Shown here in pieces: positions 41,860 through 50,689 of a DNA stretch of 64,000 bases (positions within the stretch are counted from its first letter, which is position 1; each line of letters begins with the position of its first letter). Under the pieces are notes generated by a model, which searched no databases, was not told the origin of the DNA, and worked only from the letters and a program-made list of their open reading frames with translations. Position numbers and translations under genes: made by a program. Origin of the DNA: Bacteroidota bacterium (GTDB lineage Bacteria > Bacteroidota > Bacteroidia > Bacteroidales > JAGNHN01); contig JAKLHK010000008.1 in the NCBI GenBank assembly GCA_022710185.1, positions 1 through 64,000 on the forward strand, read 5' to 3'.

Positions 41860-43338
41860 TTAGAACTCATAAATGATGCCGGTCCTCAGGTTCACCGACC
41901 AGGGCTTGGTCTGGAGTTCCTGATAGATGGGGTTTAAATAATACCGTATGCCAGGCTCCAGGGAGAGGCTGAGCTTCCGGGTCAGGGCATAGCTCAGCCC
42001 GGCGTTCATCAGGAACTGCCAGTTGGTGCGGATGCGGCCCGGGGTCTGGTCATCCACCCTCAGGATACGGTCGGAAGCTTGGTCAACATATATCTGGGGT
42101 TCTCGACTGCCCACCAGCACCGAAAGCATCGGCCCCCCGCGCAGGCTCAGGGAGAATCGTCCCAGAGGGTGGCGGTACCCCAGCATCAGGGGGAACTGAA
42201 CATAGGTATAAGTGTTTACCGTGCGCTCGAAGTATTGACTGGTGGTGGAATCGTACACTTTCACTTCACTGAAGAAGTATTGGGGAACGATAACCTGGTT
42301 CACGGTATCCACGGAGAAGGCGATGGAATCCAGATCTTTATAGGTACCGAGATAGGCGTTGTAATCTACGGTGTACAGGTTTTCGTTCCTTACCCGGCTT
42401 AACCCCAGGCCAAACTCCAGGGTATAATTGAACCAGGTGTACCGCATCATCCCGTCGAAGCCGTAAAGCGTCTTTTCCGCATGCAGGTCTTCCGAATGGT
42501 AGATCTCTGGGATATAGAATAACCCCAGGCTCCATTCCGGACGTATGGTGCGTTCCATTCCTGTGATCCCCAGCGTCTTCTTCCATCCTGCCGTATGCTG
42601 GGTGCGGTTTACGTGTGAGTATGCTGGGAATATGGGTTCCCAGCCCAGGTAGCGGGCCTGAAAGGGGACCGGTCGGAGCGTCAGTGCGGCTTGCATGGTG
42701 TTCATGACCAAGGCTGCCGGTGTCTCTGTGTGCAGGGCCAGGGCTGGGGGCACGGCCTGACTGACGGGAGCCGGCTCAAGGGTTGCGGTTGGCAGGTCGC
42801 TGTTCCCGGTGGCCGGGGTCAGGAGGGTAGCCGGGGTTTCCGGCAAGGGGACGGAGGTTGACGCTTCAGGTTCTCCGGTGGGTACGGCCGGGGAAGGACT
42901 ATGCAGGTTTGGGGTCGTTTGCAGTGGGGCGTTTGAAGAAACATGGGCCCCGGATGGCCCTGAAGAGCGGACGGGTTGTGCCGGAACGGGTTTTTCTGCA
43001 ACGGCAGCCGTGGTGCTTGCAGTCCTGAGCGGTGCCGGGGCTGCCGGACGGAAGGTCGGGGTGTTCTTTTCGGCCGTTGGAGCGGGTTCCATGACCTTCA
43101 CTGCCGGTGCGGCTGCAATGGTGGCCTGCTGGCCTTGTCCCGGGAACAGGTAGAAGCCCCCCGTAATCAGCATCACGCCCAACGGGAGGATTAGGGTGTT
43201 CAGCCAGGCTTTCCAGCCTGTGGTTGGGGGTGGCTCCAGGCGGCCGCTGATGCCTTCCCACACCCCGGGAGAAGGCTCCAACTGGTACCCGCCCAGTTTC
43301 TGCCGCAGCAGTTCGTCCATGCGATGGTCGGTATTCAT
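41860..43338 (-). CDS. Putative dual-membrane-spanning anti-sigma factor (Dma-like)
   Basis: 492 residues in four parts. Residues 1-40 are a short cytoplasmic segment (MDELLRQKLGGYQLEPSPGVWE), like the sigma-binding ends of Bacteroidota anti-sigma factors. Residues 43-65 form one transmembrane helix. Residues 70-220 are disordered, rich in Pro, Ala, Thr and Ser, and long enough to cross the periplasm. Residues 225-492 are amphipathic beta strands ending in an aromatic residue (TGIIYEF), typical of an outer-membrane barrel. This matches the Dma proteins described in Bacteroides, which are anchored in both membranes. It overlaps the ECF sigma gene by 4 bp. Identification is from architecture and context, not sequence search. 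Confidence 0.78.
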   Translation of the reverse strand: MNTDHRMDELLRQKLGGYQLEPSPGVWEGISGRLEPPPTTGWKAWLNTLILPLGVMLITGGFYLFPGQGQQATIAAAPAVKVMEPAPTAEKNTPTFRPAAPAPLRTASTTAAVAEKPVPAQPVRSSGPSGAHVSSNAPLQTTPNLHSPSPAVPTGEPEASTSVPLPETPATLLTPATGNSDLPTATLEPAPVSQAVPPALALHTETPAALVMNTMQAALTLRPVPFQARYLGWEPIFPAYSHVNRTQHTAGWKKTLGITGMERTIRPEWSLGLFYIPEIYHSEDLHAEKTLYGFDGMMRYTWFNYTLEFGLGLSRVRNENLYTVDYNAYLGTYKDLDSIAFSVDTVNQVIVPQYFFSEVKVYDSTTSQYFERTVNTYTYVQFPLMLGYRHPLGRFSLSLRGGPMLSVLVGSREPQIYVDQASDRILRVDDQTPGRIRTNWQFLMNAGLSYALTRKLSLSLEPGIRYYLNPIYQELQTKPWSVNLRTGIIYEF

Positions 43339-43931
43339 CGTTGTACTGGTATATATTCTCTTTCCTTTTCCTCCGATTCGAGCAGCCTTCTCAGAAAACG
43401 CCGGGCCTTCGACAGCTGCGACTTGCTGGTGTTTTCCGTGATTTCCAGGCTCCGGGCGATCTCCCGGTGGGAGAGCCCCTCAAAAACATACAGGTTGAGC
43501 ACCATGCGGTACCCTTCGGGCAGGCGCTGAATAAGGGCCATTACCTCCTCGGGCTTCAGTCGTGCCAGCAGGGCTTCTCCTTCCTCTGTCTCCTCCCCGG
43601 CGGCAATGCGCTCCTCCATCCCGTCGATGTCCTCCGGGAATCCCTGCCTGCGGCTCGCCTTGAACCAGCTGAGGGCAGTGTTCATCATGATCCTGCGGAT
43701 CCAGCCCTCAAAAGAGCCTTCCCCCCGGTAGCTTCCGATGTTCAGGAAGACCTTGATGAACCCGTCCTGCAGGATGTCCTCCGCCGTGGCCCGGTCTGGG
43801 GCATAGCGGAGGCATACGCCCAGCATCTGCGGAGCATACATCCGGTACAACTGCGACTGACTTTTGCGCTTACCGGCCTGACATCCTTGTATCAGCGTTT
43901 CTTCCGGGGCCATCCCGTATGTTCTGGACAT
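43335..43931 (-). CDS. ECF-type RNA polymerase sigma-70 factor
   Basis: 198 residues from the ATG at 43931. A GTG start at 43967 is open but less likely, and the ATG at 43913 is a further option. Sigma region 2 covers about 20-90 (Y-R-M-Y-A-P-Q-M-L-G-V-C-L-R-Y, then AEDILQDGFIKVF and W-I-R-R-I-M-M-N). Region 4 covers about 130-185 (LPEGYRMVLNLYVFEGLSHREIARSL, a helix-turn-helix). No extra domains are present, as expected for ECF factors. It is the first gene of a three-gene operon with an anti-sigma factor and a T9SS PKD protein, so it probably responds to an envelope or surface signal and may drive its own operon. Confidence 0.93.
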   Translation of the reverse strand: MSRTYGMAPEETLIQGCQAGKRKSQSQLYRMYAPQMLGVCLRYAPDRATAEDILQDGFIKVFLNIGSYRGEGSFEGWIRRIMMNTALSWFKASRRQGFPEDIDGMEERIAAGEETEEGEALLARLKPEEVMALIQRLPEGYRMVLNLYVFEGLSHREIARSLEITENTSKSQLSKARRFLRRLLESEEKEREYIPVQR

Positions 43932-44127
43932 AAGACTGTGCTCATAGCAAAGCGTTGCCTGAACCACACAATATTACTCCATAAATTTAGGGCCAGGAAA
44001 GAAAATAGGGCGGGTTGTGGTGAGGATTGGCCGGACATATACCTCTGGCTGCTGGATGCGTGTACTTGTCCCTGCTGTTGCTGTTGCTCTTGCTTCATAA
44101 TCATTTCTTTAGAGTAGAATCTGCGCT

Positions 44128-46068
44128 ATGAAAAGTACTTCACGAACAACATCCCCCGGCTTCATCCGGCGATATGGCTTCGCACTGATCCTGGCCGTGC
44201 TCCCGGCAGCGATATATGTCAACACCCTTCCCAACAACTATGCCCTGGACGACCTCTATGCCATCACCCGCAACCAGTTCACCCAACAGGGGATACAGGG
44301 GATCCCCGACCTCCTGGGAAAGCATTTCTTCGCTGGGTACCTCGGGGATCAGGAGGTGGACCTGAGCGGGGGCCGTTACCGGCCGCTGTCCCTGGTCACT
44401 TTCGCCCTGGAAATGGAGCTGTTTGGCGAGAACCCCCACCTGAGCCATGCCGTCAATGTCCTGATCTATATACTCCTGGTCCTGGTCATGTTCAGCATAT
44501 TCCGTAGGATGTTCCCCCCGGGGAAGCAGCCGTGGTGGGAGTTTGCGGCATTCACCGCAATGTTGTTGTATGCCGCCCACCCCCTGCATACAGAGGTGGT
44601 GGCCAACATCAAGGGCAGGGACGAACTGCTATCCGCCCTCTTCGGCTTTCTGGCGCTCCGGCTGGCGCTGGGCCAGGGCGCAGACCTGCGGTGGAAAGGC
44701 GGGACAGGGATCGCCCTCTTCCTGTTCCTGGCCCTGATGTCCAAGGAGAACGCAGTGGCTTTCCTCGCCATCATACCCCTGGCGCTGTTCTGGAAGGGGG
44801 AGCGCAGGCTGCGCCCCCTGCTTGCCTACCTCCCGGCACTCCTTGTCCCCCTGCTGGCTTACCTGCTGATCAGGCTGGCCGTGCTCGGCACACCCGAGAC
44901 GGGCTCCTCCCCTGAGCTGATGGACAATCCCTTCCTCCATGCCAGCCTGAATGAGCGCTATGGCACCATTCTGAGGACCTTCGGTGATTATTACCGACTG
45001 ATGCTCTATCCTGCCGTCCTTACCTGGGATTACTATCCCTACCATATCCCGCTCACAAGGCTGTTCACCTCCCATGCCCTGCTTCCCCTGGCCCTCACCC
45101 TGGCCCTTCTCCTCCTGGCCATCCTGGGCATCAAAAGGCGTGCTACGGCCTCCTTCGGCCTGCTGTTCTTCTTTATCGCCTTTTTTCCTGTAAGCAATAT
45201 CCCCGTCAACCTGGGGGCCTTCATGGCCGAGCGCTTCCTCTTCCTTCCCTCCACAGGGCTTTGCCTGGCCCTGGCCGCCACCTTCAGCGGGCTCTCTGCA
45301 CGCCTTTCCGAAGGTAAGAAAGCCCTGGTCCCTGCCCTCATCCTGGTCATGCTGACCTTCTTCTCCTATCACACCTATACCCGGAACAAGGTATGGAAGG
45401 ACGACTTTACCCTATACACCCACGATGTAAGGATATCTTCCAACTCGGCCAAGAGCAACAATATCGCCGCCAAATTCTATGCCTACGAGGCCCGCAACGC
45501 CCAGGACACCCTTCTAAGGCGTGAATACTTCGACACCGCCCTGACCCTTTTCCGGCAGGCGGTGCGCATCCACCCTGCCTTCATGGATGCCTGGTTCCAC
45601 TATGGCAACACCTGGTATGAGGGGAGAGGATTGCTCGACAGCACCCTGGGGTGTTACAGCAGGGTACTGGCCCTCGATCCGAAGGAGCCCAATGTGTGGA
45701 ACAACCTTCGCCGTCTGGCGGACGCTGGCAGCATGGAGGACAGGATGAAGGTCAGGGGAATGATCCTGCAGCGCCAGCCCCGTGATACGGCCTCCCTGAG
45801 GGCCCTGGGCAGGATGTACCTCAGCTCGGGCCGGCTTGGGGAAGCCCTGCCCTACTTCAGAAGGTGGAGCCATGCCGACAGCCTCAGCCTGCAGGCCTGG
45901 GATTACCTCGGGGTGATCCACTACCAGCTGGGATCGTTCGACTCCTCGGCTATGGCCTTCCGCAAGGCATACGACCTGGCCCCCGGCAACCTGCGTAACC
46001 GGGATAACCTGTACAGCGCCCTTTTCCGCGCAGGCCGGCTGCGCGAGGCTCAGGAATTACTGCGCTGA
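44128..46068 (+). CDS. Membrane glycosyltransferase with TPR tail (TMTC/DUF1736-like)
   Basis: 646 residues. The first 430 or so contain about ten transmembrane helices. The first loop holds the acidic pair Asp41-Asp42 (NYALDDLY), the likely GT-C catalytic site. RYRPLSLVTFALE (about 91-103), HPLHTEVVANIKGRDELLSALF (about 151-172) and MSKENAVAF match the TMTC/DUF1736 family, whose animal members are O-mannosyltransferases. Residues 440-646 form TPR repeats facing the same side. The probable role is transfer of a lipid-linked sugar to exported proteins, which would fit the many T9SS proteins nearby. It is transcribed divergently from the ECF sigma gene, 196 bp away. Confidence 0.86.
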   Translation: MKSTSRTTSPGFIRRYGFALILAVLPAAIYVNTLPNNYALDDLYAITRNQFTQQGIQGIPDLLGKHFFAGYLGDQEVDLSGGRYRPLSLVTFALEMELFGENPHLSHAVNVLIYILLVLVMFSIFRRMFPPGKQPWWEFAAFTAMLLYAAHPLHTEVVANIKGRDELLSALFGFLALRLALGQGADLRWKGGTGIALFLFLALMSKENAVAFLAIIPLALFWKGERRLRPLLAYLPALLVPLLAYLLIRLAVLGTPETGSSPELMDNPFLHASLNERYGTILRTFGDYYRLMLYPAVLTWDYYPYHIPLTRLFTSHALLPLALTLALLLLAILGIKRRATASFGLLFFFIAFFPVSNIPVNLGAFMAERFLFLPSTGLCLALAATFSGLSARLSEGKKALVPALILVMLTFFSYHTYTRNKVWKDDFTLYTHDVRISSNSAKSNNIAAKFYAYEARNAQDTLLRREYFDTALTLFRQAVRIHPAFMDAWFHYGNTWYEGRGLLDSTLGCYSRVLALDPKEPNVWNNLRRLADAGSMEDRMKVRGMILQRQPRDTASLRALGRMYLSSGRLGEALPYFRRWSHADSLSLQAWDYLGVIHYQLGSFDSSAMAFRKAYDLAPGNLRNRDNLYSALFRAGRLREAQELLR

Positions 46069-46070
46069 GG

Positions 46071-49000
46071 TCAGAGCGAGCGCCCCGGATTCCTCCAGGC
46101 GAACATCTTCACCCTCAGCAGATAGGTGAGGTGGTACATACAGGGTACGATGACCAGGGTCATGAAGGTGGAAAAAGTCAGACCGAAGATCACTGTCCAG
46201 GACATCGGCCCCCAGAAGGCGACCATATCTCCCCCGAAGTAGAGCTGGGGGTCGAAATCGCTGAGCAGGGTGGCAAAGTTGATGTTCAGCCCCACCGCCA
46301 TGGTGATGAGTCCGAGGATGGTGGTGATGGCTGTCAGCAATACCGGGCGCAGCCTGGTACGGCCGGCCTGAACGATGCAGTCCGTGGAGTCCTTCTCGCT
46401 CAGTAGCCCGTTTTCTTCCATGCCCAGCTCCACCCGACGGCGGGCCTTCAGCAGATCAATGTAGTCGATGAGCACGATGGCGTTGTTCACCACGATGCCG
46501 GCCAGGGACACGATGCCGATGCCGGTCATGATGATGACGAAGTCCATGCGGAAGGTAGACAGCCCACCGAAGACCCCGATGAAGCTGAACACCACACTCG
46601 CCATAATGATGGCCGGTTTGACCGCCGAATTGAACTGGCTTACCAGGATGAGCAGGATCACCGAAATGGCGATCATCATGGCCTGCATGAGAAACTCCAT
46701 ACTGGCCTGTTGTTCTTCCTGCTCCCCGGTGAATTCGTACTTATACCCTTCGGGCATGGGGAAGGAAGGCAGGAGTTCCTTCAGCTTTCCGTTGATCTCA
46801 TTGGCATTATAACCTTCCAATACATTGGAATACAGCGTGATGACCCTGTCAAGGTCCTTGCGCTTCACCGCATCGTAGGTGGTGCTGTACGAGATGTCAG
46901 CCACCGCTGAAATCGGGACCTGACGGATCTGGCCCGTGGTATTGTCGCGGAAGGTGATGGTTTGGTTCATCAGGGTGGGCAGGTCGTAGCGGGCGTCCCG
47001 GTCCATGCGGAGCTGGATGGGATATTCATCCTCGCCTATCTTGAAATCGGAGATCTCCTTGCCGTAGAGGGAGGTGCGCAGGGTGGCCGCCACCGAGTAG
47101 GTGGAAAGCCCGAAACGCCTGGCCTTTTCACGGTCGATGTTCACGATGAGCTCCGGCTTGCCCACGTCCAGGTCCATGCGGAGGCCTTCGATGCCCGGGA
47201 TGGATGCTGAATTGATGTATTGCCGCATCTCATCCACCAGCAGGATCAGGCGGTCGTAGTCCGTGCCGCTCAGCTCAATGTTCACGGGCTTACCGGCCGG
47301 GGGCCCCATGCTGTTCTTTTCCACCGCCACCTGTACTCCGGGATAACGGCCGATGAGCGCTTCGGATACCTTCTCATGTACCTCGGAAGTGCTAACCCCT
47401 CCCCGGTCTTCAAAATCTATGAAGTTCACCGTGATGCGGTTGCGGTGGGGAATGGCTCCCACCACACCCATCTCATTCTCCCCAAAGGCCCCTTCGCCCA
47501 CGGTGGTAAGCTTCGATTTGAGGATGCCCTGATAAGGGACCAGCACGCTGTCTACCACCTGTTCCATCTCCAGGGTGAGGGCATTGGTCCGCTCAATGTC
47601 GGTGCCGATGGGGAAGGTAGTGAGGATGTTGAGGTACTGGGGTTCATTGTCAGGGAAGAAGAGGACCTTGGGCTGACGCAGGGCGAACAGCACCAGGGTA
47701 AACAGCAGCAGCAGGAAGGACCCGAGGATAAAGAGGAAGGGTCGCTTTCCCCTGAGGGCAAAACGCAGGGTGTTCGCATAAATCTCGTCCAGCCAGGGGA
47801 GGCCCTTGGCCTGGAACCAGCTGCCCATAGGCCCGAAGAAGAAGATGTTGAGCAGGGTGATCACCATGGTGAATACCAGCAGGTTCGCCATGGTGTTCCA
47901 CCCCAGCAGGTAGAACATTGCAGCCAGGACAGCGAGCACGGCCTGTATCCTGAGGATGCGCCGGCGGTTGGGCTTGCGCTCCAGGTCTTTCGGGCGGATG
48001 AAGGTGGCGGTGAACACCGGCACGATCACCAGGGCCACGAACAAGGAGGAGGTGAGTACGATGATCAGGGTCACCGGCAGGTCTTTCATGAACTCTCCCA
48101 CTATGCTTTTCCAGAAGGCCAGCGGAAAGAAGGCGGCCAGGGTGGTAGCCGTGGAGGAGATGATGGGCATGGCAATCTCGCTCACCGCCCTGCGGGAAGC
48201 CTCCGTCGGGGATTTTCCCTCACTGATGAAGCGGTGGATATTCTCCACCGCCACGATGGCATTGTCGACCAGCATCCCCAGGGCGAGGATCAGGGAGAAG
48301 AGCACCATCATGTTCACGGTCATGCCCATCAGGCTGATCACGACAAAGCTGAGCAGCATGGAGGTGGGGATGGCCAGGCCCACGAACAGGGCGTTGCGGG
48401 TGCCCAGGAAATAGAAAAGCACCAGGATCACCAGGATCATCCCCATCAGCATGTTGTTCTCCAGGTTGCTGAGCTGGAGGCGGATCATCTCCGACTGGTC
48501 ATTGGTGGTACTCACCTCCAGCTTCTCCGGCAGCAGGCCTTTTTCCCGGCCCTCATCCAGTACATCGTACACCTGGTCGATGGCCGATAAAAGGTTGGCA
48601 CCACTTTTCTTCACCACCTGCAGCGACACTACAGGCTGGCCATTGAGGCGGGCAAAGCTGCCAGGTTCGGCGAAGCCGTCCGCCACGCTGGCCACATCAC
48701 GCAGGTATACGATCCGTTGGCTCTCGTTCTTCACTACGATGTCGCCGATCTGCTTCACTGTAAGGAACTCTCCTACGGTGCGCAGCGACATCCTCACGTC
48801 CTCCATCAGCAGCTCTCCCCCGGAAATATTGAGGTTCTCGGCCTTCACCGCATTCTCGATGTCGTCCATCGATACTTCCATCATCTGCATCTTCACCGGG
48901 TCGGCGTTGATCTGGATCTCCCGGTCCATCATGCCCACGATGTCCACCTTGCTTACCTCGTCTATCCCCTCGATCTCGTCCTCCAGGTATTCGGCGAAAT

Positions 49001-49508
49001 TGTCCAGCTCATTCAGGCTGTAGTCCCCGCTCAGGTTCACCGTGATCACTGGAAATTCCGAGAAGTCGATGTCCGCCACCACGGGATCATCCATCAGGTC
49101 GTTGGGGAGTTCGCCCTTGGCGCGGTCCACCGCGTCCTTCACGTCCTGCATGGCAGCATCCACATCGATGCCGAAGTTGAACTCCACGAACACCAATGAC
49201 GCATCCTGGGCCGAATTGGAGGTGACTTTCTTCACCCCCCTTATGCCTTCGATCTCCTTCTCAATGGGGCGTGTGATGAGGTTTTCTATGTCCAGGGGAG
49301 AGTTTCCCGGGTAGACCGTGGTCACCATGATATAGGGGAACACGGCCTCCGGGAACAGTTCCTTGGGCAGATTGCGGTAGGAGTACAATCCGAAGACCAG
49401 CAGCACCCCGGTGAGCAGGAATACCGTGGTCTTGTTCTTCAGGGCGATACGGGTCAGAAAGAAATCCCGTGTTACCTGACCCTGCCCGGTCGTCTTATCT
49501 TCCATCAT
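46071..49508 (-). CDS. RND efflux transporter, inner-membrane subunit
   Basis: 1145 residues, somewhat longer than AcrB-type pumps (about 1050). Twelve transmembrane helices in the usual 1+5+1+5 pattern, with two large periplasmic porter regions. The proton-relay helix 4 contains LGMLVDNAIVAVENIHR, with one acidic residue where AcrB has two. The second half shows GIVSLAGIVVNNAIVLIDYI. Proton-driven export of hydrophobic compounds is likely; metal-exporter motifs of the CusA type are not evident. It is the last gene of the TetR-TetR-TolC-MFP-RND operon, 22 bp after the adaptor gene, and abuts the TMTC-like gene end to end. Confidence 0.94.
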   Translation of the reverse strand: MMEDKTTGQGQVTRDFFLTRIALKNKTTVFLLTGVLLVFGLYSYRNLPKELFPEAVFPYIMVTTVYPGNSPLDIENLITRPIEKEIEGIRGVKKVTSNSAQDASLVFVEFNFGIDVDAAMQDVKDAVDRAKGELPNDLMDDPVVADIDFSEFPVITVNLSGDYSLNELDNFAEYLEDEIEGIDEVSKVDIVGMMDREIQINADPVKMQMMEVSMDDIENAVKAENLNISGGELLMEDVRMSLRTVGEFLTVKQIGDIVVKNESQRIVYLRDVASVADGFAEPGSFARLNGQPVVSLQVVKKSGANLLSAIDQVYDVLDEGREKGLLPEKLEVSTTNDQSEMIRLQLSNLENNMLMGMILVILVLFYFLGTRNALFVGLAIPTSMLLSFVVISLMGMTVNMMVLFSLILALGMLVDNAIVAVENIHRFISEGKSPTEASRRAVSEIAMPIISSTATTLAAFFPLAFWKSIVGEFMKDLPVTLIIVLTSSLFVALVIVPVFTATFIRPKDLERKPNRRRILRIQAVLAVLAAMFYLLGWNTMANLLVFTMVITLLNIFFFGPMGSWFQAKGLPWLDEIYANTLRFALRGKRPFLFILGSFLLLLFTLVLFALRQPKVLFFPDNEPQYLNILTTFPIGTDIERTNALTLEMEQVVDSVLVPYQGILKSKLTTVGEGAFGENEMGVVGAIPHRNRITVNFIDFEDRGGVSTSEVHEKVSEALIGRYPGVQVAVEKNSMGPPAGKPVNIELSGTDYDRLILLVDEMRQYINSASIPGIEGLRMDLDVGKPELIVNIDREKARRFGLSTYSVAATLRTSLYGKEISDFKIGEDEYPIQLRMDRDARYDLPTLMNQTITFRDNTTGQIRQVPISAVADISYSTTYDAVKRKDLDRVITLYSNVLEGYNANEINGKLKELLPSFPMPEGYKYEFTGEQEEQQASMEFLMQAMMIAISVILLILVSQFNSAVKPAIIMASVVFSFIGVFGGLSTFRMDFVIIMTGIGIVSLAGIVVNNAIVLIDYIDLLKARRRVELGMEENGLLSEKDSTDCIVQAGRTRLRPVLLTAITTILGLITMAVGLNINFATLLSDFDPQLYFGGDMVAFWGPMSWTVIFGLTFSTFMTLVIVPCMYHLTYLLRVKMFAWRNPGRSL

Positions 49509-49530
49509 GTTGGTTCTTGGGTTGGGAGGG

Positions 49531-50682
49531 TCAGATGCGGATATCGCTGCCGTCGGTTACCAGGTTGTACCCTTCCACGATCACGCGGTCGCCCGTTTTC
49601 AGTCCACGGGTGATCATGGTCTGGTTCTTGTAGGTGAGCCCGGAACGGATGTAAACCTTTTTTGCCTTCATGGATTCCTTTTGTCCATCGGCTACATAGA
49701 GGTATTGTCCGTTCAGGTCTTGTTTGATGCAGATGGAGGGTACCAGGATGGCGGTGTCGGACGCGAAGTCCATGAACTTAAGGTTGGCCATGAGGTTGGG
49801 CCTCAGTTTGTGGTCGGGGGTATTCCTAACCTTCACCTGCACCGTCACGGTGCGGTTGAGGGCATGAACGGCATTGCCGATGCGGTCGATGGAGGGGCGC
49901 ATCTCCAGCTCCGGCCAGGTGGGGAAGCTCACGCGCACCGGGTCCCTGGGGCTGAGGGCCGGAAGGTGGCTCTCGGCCACGTCGGCTTTAACATAGAGTT
50001 CTTCAAGGTTGATGATGCGCATCATGGGCATGCCGGGGGCCGCCAGTTCCCCCACTTTCTGGTTCACTTCTTCCACCACTCCGCTGATGGGGGAGCGGAT
50101 CACCGACATTTCCAGCTGGGCCTGCATGGCCTCCAACTGGCTTTCCAGGGTTTCCCGGGCATTTCTGGCCTGCAGAAAGTCCACCTCGGAGCCTATCTTC
50201 TGCTTCCACAGTTCGTTCTGTTTGGTGAAGATGGCCGTGGCCAGCTCCAGCTGGGCCTTCACCCCGCGCAGGCTGCTTTCCGTTACGTCCGAGTTCAGGC
50301 GGGCCAGTACCTGTCCCTGGCTCACCCGCTCGCCTTCCTTCACCAGCACCTGGCGGATGCGCCCGCCCGTCTCCGGGCTGATGAAGGCCTCACTCACGGC
50401 TTCCAGGGTGCCGGCCACCTCGATGAAATGCTCGAAGCGCTCGGACTGTAAGGGTTTCAGGCTTACCGGGACCTGACCGGCTGCGCTCAGTGCCAGGGTG
50501 GAATCGCTACCCAGCTCGGCACGCAGGGTGGCGATCTTCATGTTCAGATCAGCGACCTGGGCCTCAAAGGCCGCCAGTTGTTGCTGTTTGTCCTCCGGCG
50601 CACCGGTGTTGCCACAGGAAGTCAACAGTGCGGTCGTAAGGGCCGCGAAAACTATGTTACGGTACATGAGATTGGGTTTCAT
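49531..50682 (-). CDS. RND efflux periplasmic adaptor (membrane fusion lipoprotein)
   Basis: 383 residues from the ATG at 50682. The open frame to 50826 runs into tolC and carries no signal. The lipobox LLTSC places the lipidated cysteine at about residue 23. Then follow a coiled coil (LAAFEAQVADLNMKIATL), the first barrel-sandwich half (GRIRQVLVKEGERVSQGQVLARLN), a helical hairpin, the second half (VIRSPISGVVEEVNQKVGELAAPG), a beta-barrel, and a C-terminal domain with LKTGDRVIVEG. It bridges the RND pump and the TolC-like channel. Gaps of 7 bp upstream and 22 bp downstream support an operon. Confidence 0.93.
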   Translation of the reverse strand: MKPNLMYRNIVFAALTTALLTSCGNTGAPEDKQQQLAAFEAQVADLNMKIATLRAELGSDSTLALSAAGQVPVSLKPLQSERFEHFIEVAGTLEAVSEAFISPETGGRIRQVLVKEGERVSQGQVLARLNSDVTESSLRGVKAQLELATAIFTKQNELWKQKIGSEVDFLQARNARETLESQLEAMQAQLEMSVIRSPISGVVEEVNQKVGELAAPGMPMMRIINLEELYVKADVAESHLPALSPRDPVRVSFPTWPELEMRPSIDRIGNAVHALNRTVTVQVKVRNTPDHKLRPNLMANLKFMDFASDTAILVPSICIKQDLNGQYLYVADGQKESMKAKKVYIRSGLTYKNQTMITRGLKTGDRVIVEGYNLVTDGSDIRI

Positions 50683-50689
50683 GGGGTGT

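Noticed and set aside
47220-48590. 456-residue frame opposite the RND transporter
   Set aside because: His- and Glu-rich composition typical of antisense shadow; the RND motifs on the other strand are clear.
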